Shown piece after piece: positions 1-8,495 of a stretch of 53,932 bases of DNA. The translations under genes were made by a program, and so were the position numbers. Origin of the DNA: Bradyrhizobium yuanmingense (GTDB taxonomy: Bacteria; Pseudomonadota; Alphaproteobacteria; Rhizobiales; Xanthobacteraceae). Numbering within the stretch: the stretch's first letter is position 1; each line of letters begins with the position of its first letter. The DNA lies in NCBI RefSeq assembly GCF_900094575.1, contig NZ_FMAE01000014.1, positions 1 to 53,932 of the forward strand, read 5' to 3'. The notes beneath the pieces are model-generated. The model saw only the letters and a program-made list of their open reading frames with translations. It was not told the DNA's origin and did no database searches.

Positions 1-331
1 CCAGGCCAGGACGCTGATATTGCCGCAGCGCCAGCCCTTTTGGAACTCGCGCCACCCATGTCTGCCCTCATTGGCGACAAAGGGTACGACGGCGATGGCT
101 TTCGAGCCGAAATCGTCGATCGTGGTGCCAAGCCCGTCATTCCAAACAGATCCAACAGGGTCACTCTCCACAGCTTCAGCAAACGCGCCTACAAGGGGCG
201 CAACGTCATCGAGCGCTGTTTCTGCCGGCCTCAAGGATTTCAGGCGTGTCGCAACTCGCTACGACAAACTAGCCACGAACTTCTTGGCTGCCGTCCATCT
301 CGCCGCCATCGTTGCCTATTGGATCAATTGA
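1..331 (+). pseudogene. IS5-family (IS427-like) transposase, C-terminal part, frameshifted
   Basis: This is the C-terminal part of a DDE transposase that would catalyse insertion-sequence movement. In frame from base 1 it reads through an ALIGDKGYDGDGF block, then KRAYKGRNVIERCF, and ends with RYDKLATNFLAA and YWIN. The last two blocks are the conserved tail of IS5/IS427-type transposases. Compared with the inverted copy at 53603-53932 it has one extra G in the GCCGGCCTC run near 226-228, which breaks the frame before the conserved tail. The copy is also cut by the window edge. It is therefore inactive as it stands, unless it is rescued by an intact copy elsewhere. Confidence 0.85.
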
Positions 332-346
332 GTCCGAGCCCTAGTA
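1..346 (+). mobile_element. Partial IS5-family element, left flank of window
   Basis: Sequence 1 to about 346 is the reverse complement of about 53587-53932, with only two or three differences seen. The shared sequence stops at CCGAGCCCTAGTACG, after which the flanks diverge, so the element's end lies there. A CTAG or TA core at that point would suit the target preference of IS5-type elements, but I cannot define the exact terminus from one end. Confidence 0.75.
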
Positions 347-667
347 CGGTGACCCGGGTCGCTGATTATTCAGTCTTCGCTCGTGACCGTTACGTGAGAA
401 GCAATGGCCTTCCACGCCCTCGAACACGACCGAACGGTGACCCTGGAACATGCGCAGGCCCCTTTGACCTTTGCCCCGACAATTCCGCGCGACTCCGGCA
501 TCGATCGTAGCCATAACTTGGTCTACGGAACATGCGGACCCAGCTGCTCGCGAGATCGACGGATGCTATAGGCAGACCCTATTGGTAGCTGGCCGAGATG
601 CGTCGCTACATGTTGCGCGCTCTTCGACACGGGTGCGGCGTTGATACATTCCTGGGCGTATCTACCA
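347..667. other. Gap with one weak small ORF
   Basis: No recognised gene. An open frame at 404-571 (plus, ATG, 55 codons) has a coding-like composition (ALEHDRTVTLEH, then APLTFAPTIPRDSGI) but no clear ribosome binding site and no family I recognise. It may be a small gene or a remnant. Confidence 0.3.
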
Positions 668-1531
668 TCATGGCCTGGACTCTCCAGATCGAGCCTCACG
701 AGCAAGTGCCGCAAGATCGGTTTCGAGCTTCGGTTGAAGCGAGAAAATTGCGTCTATCAACGCCTGCGCCGGTTGCTCAGCGGCCTCAACCAGCGACGCC
801 TTCTCGGCCCGCGCAGAGGGAGCGAACACACGCTTAACGACCGTTGGTGAGCCTTTGAGGCCGCAGTTGGAGGTGTCTTCGACACCGGCTTCGTGCGCGC
901 TCCATTTCACGATTTGGGCGCGCGCGGCACGCAAGGCATCCGCCATCGCGCCGCGCCGGATCTGATTCGTCGCCTCAAGCATGGTGATGAGGCACGGCAA
1001 TTTGGTTTGCAACACCTGCACACCACCTTCGCAGCGTCGTTCCACTTCAATCGTTTGAGCGGCGAGGTCCAAGGATCTGATCTTCGCAACGTAAGTCAGC
1101 TGCCCTACGCCCATTCGCTTTGCGATGCCGGGCCCAACCTGCGCAGTATCGCCATCGATGGTCTGCTTTCCCGTGAAAATGAGATTCGTCGGGCCATAGT
1201 CCTTACCGATTTTTCGGATGGCGGTTGCAAGTGCGTACGTTGTGGCCAGTGTGTCGGAGCCCGCAAAGCAGCGATCGGTGAGTAGGACGGCGCGATCGGC
1301 ACCATAAGCCAGCGCCCTTCGCAAGGACTCATCTGCCGATGGCGGTCCCATGGTAAGCACGGTAATTTCGCCGCCGAACCGATCGCGCAGCTCCAGCGCG
1401 GCCTCGAGCGCGAAGAGGTCATATGGGTTGATGATGGTCGGCACTCCCTGGCGCATGATTGTATTGGTCACGGGGTGAACACGGATTTGCGCCGAGTCCG
1501 GTACCTGTTTGATGCAGACGACATTGTGCAC
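668..1531 (-). CDS. fixA: Electron transfer flavoprotein beta subunit, FixA
   Basis: FixA is the beta subunit of the electron-transfer flavoprotein that works with FixB, FixC and FixX to send electrons to nitrogenase in rhizobia. The 287-residue protein starts MHNVVCIKQVPDS, typical of the family. It has the nucleotide-binding ETF-beta fold with ALAYGADRAVLLTD near residues 93-106 and the signature GKQTIDGDTAQVGPGIA near residue 140. The length is close to the usual 280 residues. It is preceded by a GG-N10-GC sigma-54 promoter at 1570-1585 and lies downstream of nifA on the same strand, the order known from Bradyrhizobium. No fixB, fixC or fixX follows here, so those partners must be elsewhere. 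The downstream end is close to the left IS remnant. Confidence 0.95.
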   Translation of the reverse strand: MHNVVCIKQVPDSAQIRVHPVTNTIMRQGVPTIINPYDLFALEAALELRDRFGGEITVLTMGPPSADESLRRALAYGADRAVLLTDRCFAGSDTLATTYALATAIRKIGKDYGPTNLIFTGKQTIDGDTAQVGPGIAKRMGVGQLTYVAKIRSLDLAAQTIEVERRCEGGVQVLQTKLPCLITMLEATNQIRRGAMADALRAARAQIVKWSAHEAGVEDTSNCGLKGSPTVVKRVFAPSARAEKASLVEAAEQPAQALIDAIFSLQPKLETDLAALAREARSGESRP

Positions 1532-1569
1532 GATGTTGCTCCAACAGTTGCGATAGCTACGAAGAGAAG

Positions 1570-1585
1570 AGCAAGTGTTGTACCA
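1570..1585 (-). promoter_or_regulatory. Sigma-54 (-24/-12) promoter of fixA
   Basis: The minus strand reads TGGTACAACACTTGCT, which has GG and GC exactly ten bases apart and fits TGGCAC-N5-TTGCW closely. The predicted start is about 12 bases downstream, near 1558, giving a leader of roughly 27 bases before the fixA ATG. I looked upstream for a NifA site (TGT-N10-ACA) and found no perfect copy. Confidence 0.8.
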
Positions 1586-2028
1586 TCGCTGCCGTTCTGG
1601 AATCGGCTCGCTGTCACAAAGGCTTAAACCGGGCTATAAGTCGCTCCAGCCCGCTCTTCCTGACGAACGAATGCCGACACAAGTCAGGGCACCGACAAGG
1701 CGGTTCCGCTCGTCACGCCAGCCGAGAGACGCAAGGAATGCTCGCAGGATAACTGCCGCGAACCACCTGCGGGCATCGGGCCGATCGACGGTTAAGCATT
1801 GCCGCTCACTCGTCCGCAAAATAGGGATGATAGCTTGTTACATGTTCGAGCTACCGATGGTTCGCCATTGTATGGCCCGCAGGTGAGGCTCCAACTCATG
1901 GCGCACAAATCCATGTTGCGCGCGCGCCCACGTCGTCGCCGCAGGCCGGCCCATTCCCTGCAGACTGCGTAGATTGCCTCTTCGGACACGATCTGTTTGG
2001 CAGCAGAAGTTCCGGCGGATGTGGTCGT
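1586..2028. other. nifA-fixA intergenic region
   Basis: About 440 bases between the nifA stop and the fixA promoter. The short open frames on either strand have no convincing start or conservation. The region presumably holds fixA regulatory sequence, but I see no exact NifA upstream activator site and no clear terminator for nifA. Confidence 0.5.
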
Positions 2029-3777
2029 TCAGAACCGCTTTATCTCAACTCCGTATTTTCGCAGCGCATAGCCGATTTGGCGCGGGGTTAGTCCGAGTAG
2101 GCGCGCTGCCTTGGCCTGCACCCAGCCAGATTTTTCCATGGCCGCAATGACACGCTCGCGATCGGTCATGCTTGCACCACCAACGAGAACTGTGCCGGCA
2201 GGTGCCGGTGGGGCCGGTCCGCAGACAGACTGCGGTGGCAATGTCGTTTGAGCTAGCGGAATGATGGACTTTGCAGGCATCGGCTGCATGGGTACCGCCA
2301 CGTCGGTCTTGTCATTCGATGTGCTTTTCCAGAGCATCATGGAAAGGCACTGGCCTTGGCAGCATGCAAAGTCACTTCTCACAATCGACGGCCCGGTACA
2401 CAGCGTCGCTGTTCGCTCGATGCAATTTTCGAGTTCGCGAATATTTCCCGGAAACCCGCAGTTCATCAGTACCTCGATCGCACTCGCCTCCAGGGTGAGC
2501 GTACGGCCGTTCTCGCTGTTGAACTTTCTGAGGAACTCTCGGGCTAGCAGCGGAATATCAGTGCGTCTTTCGCGCAGCGGCGGCAACAACAAGGGAACTA
2601 CGCTAATACGATAGTAGAGGTCCGCGCGGAACTCGCTCCTTGCCACAGCCTCTTCAAGGTTCTTGTTGGTCGCAGCTATGACTCGAACATCGACCTTAAT
2701 CGTGTGATTGCTACCGACGCGCTCGAACTCCTGCTCTTGCAGAACTCGCAGCAATTTCGCCTGGAACGGAGCTGAGATCTCTCCGATCTCATCCAGAAAT
2801 AGCGTCCCTTTGTCAGCAAGCTCGAAGCGCCCCTTGCGCGAGCTGACCGCACCGGTAAAGGCACCTTTCTCATGGCCAAACAATTCCGATTCCAGGACCG
2901 TCTCTGGCAGCGCCGCGCAATTCAGTTTAACGAACGGTCGTTTAGCGCGGGACGAGGACTCGTGAATGGCCTTGGCTACGAGCTCCTTGCCGGTGCCGGA
3001 TTCGCCCCGCAGCAGAACCGTGCTGTTCGATTTGGCTACAACCGCAATCTTCTCGAGCAGAGCGCTCAGCGCGGCGCTGTCGCCAATGATCCCGTGGGCG
3101 TGAAGCTTCTTGCGCTCGCGAGCGGCCACCTCAAGCTCAACAATCTTCTGTGGCTGGTCTTTGTCCACTAACAATCGTTCGCGATCGCAGGCCAACAAGC
3201 GATGTAGCTTGACTGTTTGTCCCACCAAGTTGGCGACCATAGCCAGCAGTCGCGCATCGTACTCGAGCCGAAGACTGGAACTATCGTCCTGGATGCGGTC
3301 TGCCGTCAGCGTACCAACCACCCTCGCCTCAATACGAATAGGAACCCCAATAAACGATACGCGCACGCTGTCGGAGGCGCCGAGAAACTCCCGGTCGGCA
3401 GCGCTGAAGGCTGGCTCGCCGGCTACGCTCTCGACAATAAGAGGCCCGTCTGTCGCTACGATCTGGGCAATTGCTTTCTGCGGCAGGCACGTGCGGTAAC
3501 GTTCGTCACTGCCTTCGCTCCAGCCGGCGCCAACGGTAATTTCCGGGATACCGTCATCGTGGAATAGCGAGACGATGCCGTGTCGCATCTGCACAAACGA
3601 TTGCAGCAGGCCAAGGACCTTGGCCAACGTGACTTCGAGCCGACCAGGGGCGCTGACTATTTTCGATATTTCGAAGATGCCGGCCAGCGCGCTCTCATAC
3701 GACGGCTGCCCCGAGGGATCACGCTCCGGCTCCGGTTGCGAGGCAGGTCGTTCGCCCGAGGATGGGATGTGCAGCAT
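2029..3777 (-). CDS. nifA: Nitrogen fixation transcriptional activator NifA
   Basis: NifA is a sigma-54 enhancer-binding protein that switches on nif and fix genes at low oxygen. The 582-residue form starts MLHIPSSGERPASQ, preceded by GGAG about eight bases upstream. An in-frame ATG at 3846 would give 605 residues. An N-terminal GAF-like domain (about 20-180) is followed by the AAA+ domain with Walker A GESGTGKELVAKAIH and the sigma-54 contact GAFTGA. The C-terminal Fis-type helix-turn-helix ends GYALRKYGVEIKRF. Between the last two lies a perfect C-X11-C-X19-C-X4-C arrangement, the cysteine pattern of oxygen-sensitive rhizobial NifA. It lies about 180-250 bases after fixR, in the fixR-nifA operon arrangement. 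Confidence 0.97.
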   Translation of the reverse strand: MLHIPSSGERPASQPEPERDPSGQPSYESALAGIFEISKIVSAPGRLEVTLAKVLGLLQSFVQMRHGIVSLFHDDGIPEITVGAGWSEGSDERYRTCLPQKAIAQIVATDGPLIVESVAGEPAFSAADREFLGASDSVRVSFIGVPIRIEARVVGTLTADRIQDDSSSLRLEYDARLLAMVANLVGQTVKLHRLLACDRERLLVDKDQPQKIVELEVAARERKKLHAHGIIGDSAALSALLEKIAVVAKSNSTVLLRGESGTGKELVAKAIHESSSRAKRPFVKLNCAALPETVLESELFGHEKGAFTGAVSSRKGRFELADKGTLFLDEIGEISAPFQAKLLRVLQEQEFERVGSNHTIKVDVRVIAATNKNLEEAVARSEFRADLYYRISVVPLLLPPLRERRTDIPLLAREFLRKFNSENGRTLTLEASAIEVLMNCGFPGNIRELENCIERTATLCTGPSIVRSDFACCQGQCLSMMLWKSTSNDKTDVAVPMQPMPAKSIIPLAQTTLPPQSVCGPAPPAPAGTVLVGGASMTDRERVIAAMEKSGWVQAKAARLLGLTPRQIGYALRKYGVEIKRF

Positions 3778-4027
3778 GAGCCTGTCTCCGTTGTCTTGAT
3801 TATCCTCCGTGGAGCCATGTTGGGATTGGCGAGCTTCGTTTTGCATGTCACTCTCTGATCTAGCCCCACGTGTTGAGGAGATGACATAGAACCGTGACAC
3901 CTTATTATGGCACGACACCACACTTGCAATGTGCCCTCGTTTCACTTTTTGCGGATCGTGCGCGTCGTCAGTGGAGAACATACGTGCCGCTGCAGGACAC
4001 GTCAGCTGCGTCGCCAGAGCGGCGGCT

Positions 4028-4864
4028 TTACAAATGCTGCCCGCCATTGATCGGCACCTCGGCTCCCGTGACATAACTCGCCGCATCCGAGCACAGGAAG
4101 AAGATGACCTTGGCCACTTCATCCGGGGTCCCCACTCTGCGCAGCGGGATACCTGGCACGAGACGGGCTTCCGTGTCTGGCGATAGCATGTCGGTCTTGA
4201 TTTCGCCGGGCGCGATCGCATTCACACGAATGCCATGCGGCGCATAATCATAGGCCAGCTCGCGGGTGAGGCTCGCAAGCGCCGCTTTCGAGGTCGCATA
4301 GGCGCTACCGGCGAATGGGTGCACCCGTGAGCCTGCTATTGAAGTCACATTTACGATTGATCCTGACGCGGCTCTTAGCTCGTCAAACAGACCCTGCGCC
4401 AGCAGGATCGGAGCTACCAGATTAAGATGAAACACCCCCATCCAGGTCTCGGTTGACGTGGTCAACGACGTCATCCGATCGCCAGTGGGCGTTTTCGGCG
4501 AGACCCCGGCATTATTCACCAGCGCGTGCAAGGGCGCACCAGCCAAGCGCTTCTTGACCTCGGTGATCGCACGCGGCAGCATTCGATGATTGCTGAGGTC
4601 GATCTGGAAATGATCGTCATTCCCTGCCTCCCAGGAGCAGCGCTCGCTGTCGAAAGGTTGGCGCGCGCAAGAAATGACACGCCAGCCCGCCTCCGAGAAC
4701 AGCTTGGCAGTGGCATGACCAATTCCGCGCGATGCCCCCGTGAGCAACATCGTCTTTTGTTCTCTACGATCATCACGCGCTTTATCGGCGTAAACGAGGC
4801 AACCCAAATGTGTTTCGGCCAGTGGCTCTCTAATCAGATTGTCATTCGGCAGATCGAGACCCAA
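4028..4864 (-). CDS. fixR: FixR, short-chain dehydrogenase/reductase family
   Basis: FixR is an NAD(P)-dependent oxidoreductase-like protein of unknown substrate, encoded ahead of nifA in Bradyrhizobium. The 278 residues carry the SDR cofactor motif TGASRGIG, the NNAG motif, the catalytic serine in VTSIAGS and the YATSK Tyr-Lys pair, so all catalytic residues are present. Translation starts at a TTG (4864-4862) placed seven bases after a strong GAGGAGG ribosome binding site. This start reproduces the family length of 278. It is the first gene of the fixR-nifA operon, and its promoter region holds a sigma-54 element and a RegR-type box. Confidence 0.95.
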   Translation of the reverse strand: MGLDLPNDNLIREPLAETHLGCLVYADKARDDRREQKTMLLTGASRGIGHATAKLFSEAGWRVISCARQPFDSERCSWEAGNDDHFQIDLSNHRMLPRAITEVKKRLAGAPLHALVNNAGVSPKTPTGDRMTSLTTSTETWMGVFHLNLVAPILLAQGLFDELRAASGSIVNVTSIAGSRVHPFAGSAYATSKAALASLTRELAYDYAPHGIRVNAIAPGEIKTDMLSPDTEARLVPGIPLRRVGTPDEVAKVIFFLCSDAASYVTGAEVPINGGQHL

Positions 4865-4899
4865 GGCCGCCTCCTCTACTGTTAAGCCAGCGGACGATT

Positions 4900-4915
4900 A
4901 GCAGGATTTGCGCCA
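4900..4915 (-). promoter_or_regulatory. Sigma-54 (-24/-12) promoter of fixR-nifA
   Basis: The minus strand reads TGGCGCAAATCCTGCT, with GG-N10-GC spacing and a good match to the -24/-12 consensus. The predicted transcription start is near 4889, about 25 bases before the fixR TTG. In Bradyrhizobium this promoter is known to overlap a second, sigma-54-independent promoter controlled by RegR; the second one cannot be placed from sequence alone. Confidence 0.82.
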
Positions 4916-4944
4916 CCGCGGTGCAGGTAAATCACCTCCGCTTT

Positions 4945-4959
4945 GCGTCCTAACGTCGC
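4945..4959 (-). promoter_or_regulatory. RegR box upstream of fixR-nifA
   Basis: The minus strand reads GCGACGTTAGGACGC, a match at every fixed position of the published RegR consensus GNG(A/G)C(A/G)TTNNGNCGC. Its centre is about 63 bases upstream of the predicted start, close to the activator position (about -68) known for the fixR upstream activating sequence. This links nifA expression to the RegSR redox system. Confidence 0.8.
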
Positions 4960-5585
4960 GCACGCCGAACACTTGGCCGATTTCAGACAGCCGTGGGTGT
5001 GCTTTGTGACAACGATGGCAAATCAGCTACGTAAGCTCTCTAGCACACTCGCCTGCTTCATCACAGGGGACGGGCCGCGCTCGCTTTCTTGATCGCGCAA
5101 CCGAATGAGCTGCAGCTTGTCGGCGCCTCGCCGAAACCAACGACCGCTCGGGAGCGACCACGGACATTTTGCCGCGCTAACTCCAAAACTGACGTACCAG
5201 CCTCGCACGTCAGATTCGTCAATCGTCGATTCCGTTTGTCGCACCCCCTGGGCAGAGTTGGGGATATCGCTGGACGGGTTCGCTCCAGGCACGAGCTGGC
5301 GAACTGATATGTTCATCCACGCTCGAGCACTGATCAGCTCCGATTTGTAGCTGACCGAAGGACGACGACGTGCTCCGTCTGCTTAACGCTGCGCAGCACT
5401 TTAGGGCGGTTGTTATCGACGTCACGGCTCAAGCGAAGGCACCCCCGCGTCGCTTCGCTCTGCTCTTCGCTGCAAGTTCTCGCCAACAGCATCACGTTGG
5501 GCAGACGATTGTCGCCTGTACAAGAACTGGCAGTACTCTTGGATGCAAAGAGCGACAATCAGGTCGATCAAGCGGGCTACAACTT
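4960..5585. other. Intergenic region between fixR promoter and nodZ
   Basis: No recognised gene in about 620 bases. An open frame at 5023-5316 (minus, 97 codons, rich in Arg and Ser) has no clear ribosome binding site. I cannot tell a remnant from chance here. No obvious terminator for the nod operon was seen past nodZ. Confidence 0.4.
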
Positions 5586-6698
5586 TCATGAAGCCACGAG
5601 CTGTTGCGAGTTGTCTTCGACCAAGATCAACCTGCTCGGATCGTTCAACTCGAATTCTATAACGCGTGGAGCAAAGAGACGCGCATAGCGCGTGAAGGCG
5701 CTCGTTGGGGGAAAACGGATCACCGTGTCGCAGCGCGCAAGGAGATACATCTCAGTGAGGGCAGAAAAGCCACCTTCGGCTCCGAGGGCGGCGTTGTGCA
5801 ACGGGCCGGCGTGAGGCGCCTGGAACTGTTTTGGAATCGCAAAAACATCGGGGAATATTGCCGAAACCTGCTCAAGGATGAGCGCGCTGTCCGTGCACAG
5901 GAATGCCCTCACAGGCTTCGCATGTGCTAACGCCCTCGCCTTGTCAATGGCATTACAGATCTGTCGAAACGCGCGCTCCGCGTCCGCCCAGTAGGGAGCA
6001 TGCCCCATAATGTCCTCACCGTTGCCATGCCTGACATGAATGCCGATCACGCTGTACGGCTCAAAGTGCTTGCGGTAGATGGCATCAATCCGAGCCTGAA
6101 TTGCCGCTCGCGGCTTGATACTCCGAAAGATCTCTCGCTCCGCCTCCTGATCGCAGCGCCACATCAGGCAGGCATCACACACAACCGTGTTAGCGTCACT
6201 ATCTCTCTGACTTTGGAACAATTGATCGAGTTGGTCGCGTTCCCGGAAGATCTGCTCGTCCGGGCGGTAGACGCAATCGATAGATGGCTTGTTCCACCAT
6301 GCCGGAAAGAATGGTCCCGGAAACGAACGTTTGTTGATGTCGTCGTCGCAAATCACCGGCACGCCGGCAATGTCTTCGACCGGTTCGAAGAAGACCGGAA
6401 AGGCATTGGTGAATGGTTCATCAAGATAGCAAGACCCCCGCCAATCGATGGCTAGCATGCGCCCTGTCTGCTTTGCAAAACGCCAAGCTGCCGCCAGGGA
6501 CCACAGACAGTCGCCAAAACCCGTACGTCGCCGGGACACTACGAACCGATCATTCATCGCACCGCTAACCATCTCGATTGCCTTTTCGCGCGCTCCTGGT
6601 TGGACAAAAGACATCGATACAGACATCTCCCGTCTCTTCTCGCCCGGCGTCACGGTCTGAAATCGCGGTGCCGGCGAGCTGCGTCGGTAGAACTTCAT
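5586..6698 (-). CDS. nodZ: NodZ, Nod-factor alpha-1,6-fucosyltransferase
   Basis: NodZ transfers L-fucose from GDP-fucose to O-6 of the reducing-end N-acetylglucosamine of the Nod factor, a decoration important for soybean and related hosts. The 370-residue protein matches the family length. It holds the GT23 nucleotide-sugar motif IGIHVRHGNGED near residue 178, with the catalytic-region arginine, and RRRTGFGDCLWSLAAAW near the N terminus. It is the last gene of the operon, 145 bases after the truncated nolO. An in-frame ATG about 24 codons in (MSVSMSFVQPG) is an alternative start. It appears intact. Confidence 0.95.
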   Translation of the reverse strand: MKFYRRSSPAPRFQTVTPGEKRREMSVSMSFVQPGAREKAIEMVSGAMNDRFVVSRRRTGFGDCLWSLAAAWRFAKQTGRMLAIDWRGSCYLDEPFTNAFPVFFEPVEDIAGVPVICDDDINKRSFPGPFFPAWWNKPSIDCVYRPDEQIFRERDQLDQLFQSQRDSDANTVVCDACLMWRCDQEAEREIFRSIKPRAAIQARIDAIYRKHFEPYSVIGIHVRHGNGEDIMGHAPYWADAERAFRQICNAIDKARALAHAKPVRAFLCTDSALILEQVSAIFPDVFAIPKQFQAPHAGPLHNAALGAEGGFSALTEMYLLARCDTVIRFPPTSAFTRYARLFAPRVIEFELNDPSRLILVEDNSQQLVAS

Positions 6699-6843
6699 AG
6701 CAGGGCTACCCGTGATGGCCGCGTTCTCTCAACACTTTCTGTCAGCGGTGTTGCATCGACCTGCCCGAAGTCCGATGCCCAATGCTCCCTGTGCGTCGGA
6801 TGGACTGGTCCCCTCACATGCAGGCATAGGAGCGTGGCCATGC

Positions 6844-7383
6844 TCATGACTTACGGCTATCAAGTTGCGCAACTCCCGTGTCAGATCCTACCGCCAATAA
6901 GCCTGAGAGACACTCGCCGCCGCCGTTGATCGCAAGGACGAGACTTTGCTCGAACCCGGACATGGCAAACGCGCTCACGGCATGCGCTTCGTGGTGATTC
7001 ACGAAGGAAAGTCGGAGACGGATCGATCTCTGCCCCACACTCCCGTGCCAGCAGCTGCGCCGCAACAGTTTGGCGTCCAACGTAACGGGCCGAGAAACAA
7101 CAGGACGCTCGAGCATGGTTTTGCAACAGGCTTCAGTCGCGTAGAACGCGATGCGGTCGATCTCCCCGAGCTCGACTCCTGCGGTAGACAGGCAGTATCG
7201 GATCGAGTTGCTGGGAGACTCGTTGGAGTGCTTGACACAGTTGAGACGCTCCTCTTCGAGAGCAGCAATTGCGCGGCCATCCTGCACAAGAACCGCAGCG
7301 CCATCGTGAACAAATGCATTCGGCAGCTCCGGAGAGCTTTCATGGATTCTGTCAAGGTCACCACTCAGTCCCGGGCACAACAT
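6844..7383 (-). pseudogene. nolO: Truncated nolO (Nod-factor 3-O-carbamoyltransferase, N-terminal part)
   Basis: NolO is a NodU-like carbamoyltransferase that modifies the non-reducing end of Nod factors; family members are around 680 residues. Here only about 179 residues remain. They start MLCPGLSGDL (ATG at 7383, GGAG six bases upstream; an upstream ATG at 7401 is less likely) and run through VHDGAAVLVQDGRAIAALEE, VNHHEAHA and LAINGGGECLSG. The frame then hits a stop after VAQLDSRKS. Only 145 bases separate it from nodZ, so the catalytic C-terminal two thirds are missing through deletion rather than frameshift. The protein is almost certainly inactive. Confidence 0.88.
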
Positions 7384-7703
7384 CCCGTTCTCCATCGTCA
7401 TGACGGGAAGGCCAACTGCCGTCCCACCGAACTAACCTGTACAGTCACGCTCCGCCGGTGCGCGGGCCAGACAGCACAACACGAGTTTGCAAGGTCTGTC
7501 TCGGCGACTAGCGACAGGCGCTCAGAAATAGGGTGCTGGCGTCCGATGCAGATGGACCGAACAGGCGGCCATAGAGCTGGCTCGATCGCGGCCTCTTAAG
7601 GCCGTTGCAGAAGCCGCTGTAACAGACCAGGTCACTCGCGAGCTACCGCGGAAGGGCTGATGACACTTCATCGATTGACTTTCTTCCTTTCGCTCAACTC
7701 ACG
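7384..7703. other. nodJ-nolO spacer
   Basis: About 320 bases without a supported gene between nodJ and nolO. Both flanking genes are on the minus strand and probably share one transcript. The open frames here are antisense to nolO or lack starts. Confidence 0.5.
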
Positions 7704-8492
7704 TCAACGCAGCAGGCGCCGCCGAAATAGTGCTGTCGACGCGAAAAATGGCAAGACCGCGTAAACACAGAGCGCACCTACGTGCAGGGCGGCACTGTCG
7801 GCGCCGCGCTCAAGCATCGTTGGACGAATAAGGTCGACCGAATGTGCGAGCGGCAACAAGCCGGCAAAATGCTGAAATGAGTCGGGCAGTTGGCTCGTCG
7901 GAAAGACCGCGCCACAAAGAAACACCATAGGCGTAAGGACGAGCGACTGGTAAAACACGAAGTAATCGTAAGTTGGCGCAAGAGATATGACGACCATTGC
8001 CAGGCTGGCGAAGACAAGGCCCGTAAGGGCGACTGTTGGTATCGCACAAAGAATGGACGTCCAGGATGCATAACCCAGCGCGGCAGCGACAATCCCGATT
8101 GCTGTCCCGGCTAGAACGGACTTACTGGCGGCCCACACCAACTCACCTAGAACGATATCGCCGAGCGTGAGCTGTGTGAACAGAATTCCCTCCCAGGTGC
8201 GCTTGACACCCATCCTAGCAAAGGCCGCATACAGGGTTTCAAAGGTCGCTGATGTCATCGCGCTGATTGCGACCATACCGGCCGCCAAAAAGGCAATGTA
8301 CGAAGTCCCCTCAACCCGTCCCACGATGAGTCCGAGGCCAAAGCCAAGGCCCAACAGATTGGTTATGGGGTCTGCGAGATTGCCGAGAAGCGATGCAAGC
8401 GCGACTTTCCTCCATCCCAGGAAGTTTCGTCGCCATACCGCGATCCAGTTGTACGCGTTAGCCGGCATCAACGACGCGTAACCATCATCCAT
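7704..8492 (-). CDS. nodJ: NodJ, Nod-factor ABC transporter permease
   Basis: NodJ is the inner-membrane permease of the NodIJ ABC-2 type exporter that secretes Nod factors. The 262-residue protein has about six hydrophobic segments, including LLGLGFGLGLIVG, ALTGLVFASLAMVVISL and LTPMVFLCGAVFP. It ends with a basic tail (RRRLLR), as in the ABC-2 permease family. It starts three bases after the nodI stop, so the two are translationally linked, and its length is the usual one. Confidence 0.95.
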   Translation of the reverse strand: MDDGYASLMPANAYNWIAVWRRNFLGWRKVALASLLGNLADPITNLLGLGFGLGLIVGRVEGTSYIAFLAAGMVAISAMTSATFETLYAAFARMGVKRTWEGILFTQLTLGDIVLGELVWAASKSVLAGTAIGIVAAALGYASWTSILCAIPTVALTGLVFASLAMVVISLAPTYDYFVFYQSLVLTPMVFLCGAVFPTSQLPDSFQHFAGLLPLAHSVDLIRPTMLERGADSAALHVGALCVYAVLPFFASTALFRRRLLR

Positions 8493-8495
8493 TGC

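Noticed and set aside
2029..4221. Longer nifA reading frame starting at 4221
   Set aside because: The extra part overlaps the 3' end of fixR and is not protein-like. The starts at 3777 or 3846 reproduce known NifA lengths.
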